NCBI GenBank assembly: GCA_017439615.1
Contig: JAFSIU010000053.1
Location: 1 to 15,108, forward strand
From: Bacillota bacterium
GTDB taxonomy: Bacteria; Bacillota; Dehalobacteriia; UBA4068
Direction: 5' to 3'
DNA length: 15,108 nt
Below, one piece after another: positions 13,795 to 15,108 of the stretch (positions are counted from its first letter, which is position 1; the number at the start of each line of letters is the position of its first letter). The position numbers and the translations under genes are program-made. A model generated the notes under the pieces. It was given only the letters and a program-made list of their open reading frames with translations, was not told where the DNA came from and ran no database searches.

Positions 13795-14292
13795 TTAAAA
13801 CTTTTTGAACTTTTTGCTGCATACCATAAGGTAGGATAAAAGGACTGCTATTATTATCCAGACAATTGCGGGGATTTTCAGATTCCAGAAGCCGAGTATG
13901 CCGACAAACATACCGGCAATGGTGATGGGAACACCAACATAATATTCATGTATGTTCAGAACATTAAAGCGTGCGAGTCTGAATGCGCCGCACAGAACAA
14001 ACATAACAGTAAATGCAATAGCAAATTCGCCAATCAGAGGATAAATGAAATAATAGAGCAGGAAGCCGGGAGCAACACCGAAACCAACCAAATCACAAAG
14101 TGAATCGAGCTGCTTGCCTATTTCCGAAACACAGTTGAAATGACGGGCGACTCTGCCGTCAAAGCCATCTAAAATAACAGAAAGCAAAAGCATGATACAT
14201 GCTGCGACAAAGCTTCCCTTTGTTGCAAAATAAATGCTCATGACACCAAAAGCAAGATTTGCCATTGACATAATATTGGCAATATATTTCAT
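13795..14292 (-). CDS. pssA: CDP-diacylglycerol-serine O-phosphatidyltransferase (phosphatidylserine synthase)
   Basis: About 165 residues from ATG 14292, which GGAGG (14308-14304) serves at 11-base spacing; an in-frame TTG at 14310 overlaps that site and a GTG at 14301 is too close to it. The CDP-alcohol phosphatidyltransferase signature is complete: DGRVAR, eight residues, Gly, three, Asp, three, Asp (Asp51, Gly52, Ala55, Arg56, Gly65, Asp69, Asp73 when numbered from the TTG). Several membrane helices follow. It joins CDP-diacylglycerol and serine to give phosphatidylserine, precursor of phosphatidylethanolamine. FRLARFN near 110 is typical of the type II PssA subfamily. It is somewhat short but within range for Gram-positive PssA. 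No decarboxylase gene (psd) is in the window. It has its own promoter, and spoVM follows without an intervening terminator. Confidence 0.93.
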   Translation of the reverse strand: MKYIANIMSMANLAFGVMSIYFATKGSFVAACIMLLLSVILDGFDGRVARHFNCVSEIGKQLDSLCDLVGFGVAPGFLLYYFIYPLIGEFAIAFTVMFVLCGAFRLARFNVLNIHEYYVGVPITIAGMFVGILGFWNLKIPAIVWIIIAVLLSYLMVCSKKFKKF

Positions 14293-14353
14293 CCTGTCCA
14301 CATCCTCCAAATCAAATGATTTTGGTATAACGCTTAAACTATTTATATTTTAT

Positions 14354-14382
14354 ATTATACTTTTTTACTTTGTATAAAGCAA
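14354..14382 (-). promoter_or_regulatory. Promoter of pssA (and possibly spoVM)
   Basis: TTGCTT (14382-14377), a 17-base spacer, TATAAT (14359-14354) on the minus strand. The predicted start near 14347 gives a leader of about 55 bases. It lies just after the helicase stop codon at 14396, where no terminator is seen. Confidence 0.7.
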
Positions 14383-14395
14383 GAAATTTCCGCTG

Positions 14396-15108
14396 TTACT
14401 GCAGCCAATCTTCAACCAAATAAGGAATTTCTTCGGAATGCGATACGGTCAATGGCATTTCGGGCAGTGCTTCAATAAATATCCTGCCATATCTTTTATC
14501 GATAAGTCGTCTATCCAGAACTATAAAGACACCCTGATCCTCGCTTGAACGAATCAATCTTCCGAAACCCTGCTTGAAGCGAATGACAGCTTCGGGTAGG
14601 TTGTAATCCATAAAGGGATTATTGCCACGCTTTTCTATTTCCTCGCATTTTGCCTGAACAGTAGGCGTTACGGGAGGCCAGAAGGGCAGCTTGACAATAA
14701 CAACCAAGGATAATTTCTCGCCGATGACATCAATTCCCTCCCAAAAAGTGGAAGAACCCAGAATACAGGATCGCTCTTCATTGCGGAAGCGTTGAAGAAT
14801 AGTGTTTCTGCCCACACCCATTCCTTGAGCCAGAACCTGAATATTATGCTGTTCAAGTGGCTTTCGAATCTTATTATAAACTGATTTTAACTGTGCATTG
14901 GAGGTAAAGAGTATAAGCGACCTGCCTTGAGCTGCTGCAATTATGTCAATGAGCAAATCAGCAGTTTTGGCAAGGAAAACCTGTTCGCTTCCCCTTGTTA
15001 TCTCAGGCATATCGTCACAAATAATAAAACGTGCCTGCTCATTGTAATAAAAAGGCGAAGCAAGCTGCAATTCTGTTATCTCCTTATCACAAATATCCAA
15101 TCCGACAG
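14396..15108 (-). CDS. DinG/Rad3-family ATP-dependent DNA helicase, C-terminal part (5' end outside window)
   Basis: The frame is open to the window edge, so only the last ~237 residues are present; the family usually has 650-900. Seen are the late superfamily 2 helicase motifs: LILFTSNAQLKSVYNKI (motif IV region), CILGSSTFWEGIDVIGEKL (motif V region) and EAVIRFKQGFGRLIRSSEDQG with QGFGRLIR (motif VI, arginine finger), followed by VFIVLDRRLIDKRYG. These identify the XPD/DinG group, 5'-3' helicases that often carry an Fe-S cluster; that part lies beyond the window. An N-terminal exonuclease domain, as in many Bacillota DinG proteins, cannot be excluded. The TTG at 15100 is not a credible start, because the frame continues upstream as VGLDICDKE. 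Confidence 0.93.
   Translation of the reverse strand, partial: VGLDICDKEITELQLASPFYYNEQARFIICDDMPEITRGSEQVFLAKTADLLIDIIAAAQGRSLILFTSNAQLKSVYNKIRKPLEQHNIQVLAQGMGVGRNTILQRFRNEERSCILGSSTFWEGIDVIGEKLSLVVIVKLPFWPPVTPTVQAKCEEIEKRGNNPFMDYNLPEAVIRFKQGFGRLIRSSEDQGVFIVLDRRLIDKRYGRIFIEALPEMPLTVSHSEEIPYLVEDWLQ

Noticed and set aside
13752..13800. Sigma-E-type promoter upstream of spoVM
   Set aside because: An ATATT-like -35 and a poor -10 match can be found, but at about 12-base spacing and in AT-rich DNA, so the evidence is too weak to list.

Overview
The window (about 40% G+C) looks like chromosomal DNA of an endospore-forming, anaerobe-type Bacillota, most likely of the class Clostridia. The evidence is a SpoVM-like micro-protein, a SpoVB-family flippase, a CotH-kinase protein with SLH domains, a type III glutamine synthetase, a TPP riboswitch, AGGAGG-type ribosome binding sites and many intrinsic terminators. 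No rRNA, tRNA, CRISPR array, transposase or phage module was found. The first ~98 bases differ in composition and look joined to the rest by an assembly or insertion junction.

Layout. 1-400: the first 22 codons of a cytX-like thiamine-precursor transporter (minus strand) with a complete upstream TPP riboswitch and terminator; the gene breaks at about base 98. 420-3146: a large secreted CotH-kinase/SLH protein (minus). 3322-5793: a methionine operon (minus) of metY (O-acetylhomoserine sulfhydrylase) then metA (homoserine O-acetyltransferase), preceded by a consensus promoter, an undetected 31-residue Met/Cys-rich leader peptide and a transcription attenuator. 5790-6533: nadE (minus). 6676-8764: a type III glutamine synthetase (plus) broken by a frameshift and an in-frame TAG. 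8856-10892: an EF-G paralogue (minus) whose G3 motif lacks the catalytic His. 11078-12604: a SpoVB-family flippase (plus), tail-to-tail with lepB (12601-13125, minus) with overlapping stop codons. 13259-13624: a small TIGR04086-type membrane protein (plus). 13663-14292: spoVM-like gene and pssA (minus). 14396-15108: the C-terminal part of a DinG/Rad3-type helicase (minus), cut by the window edge.

How the genes fit together. metA makes O-acetylhomoserine and metY converts it with sulfide to homocysteine; their control appears to be a ribosome-stalling attenuator in which Met codons of the leader peptide overlap arm 1 of a 1:2 / 2:3 / 3:4 alternative hairpin set. This is the strongest candidate for an undescribed system here. 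Envelope and sporulation functions (SpoVB-like flippase, SpoVM, PssA, LepB, CotH-SLH) cluster loosely but are separately promoted. Nearly every gene end carries a long, often perfect stem flanked by A and T runs that could terminate from both sides, giving compact insulated units.
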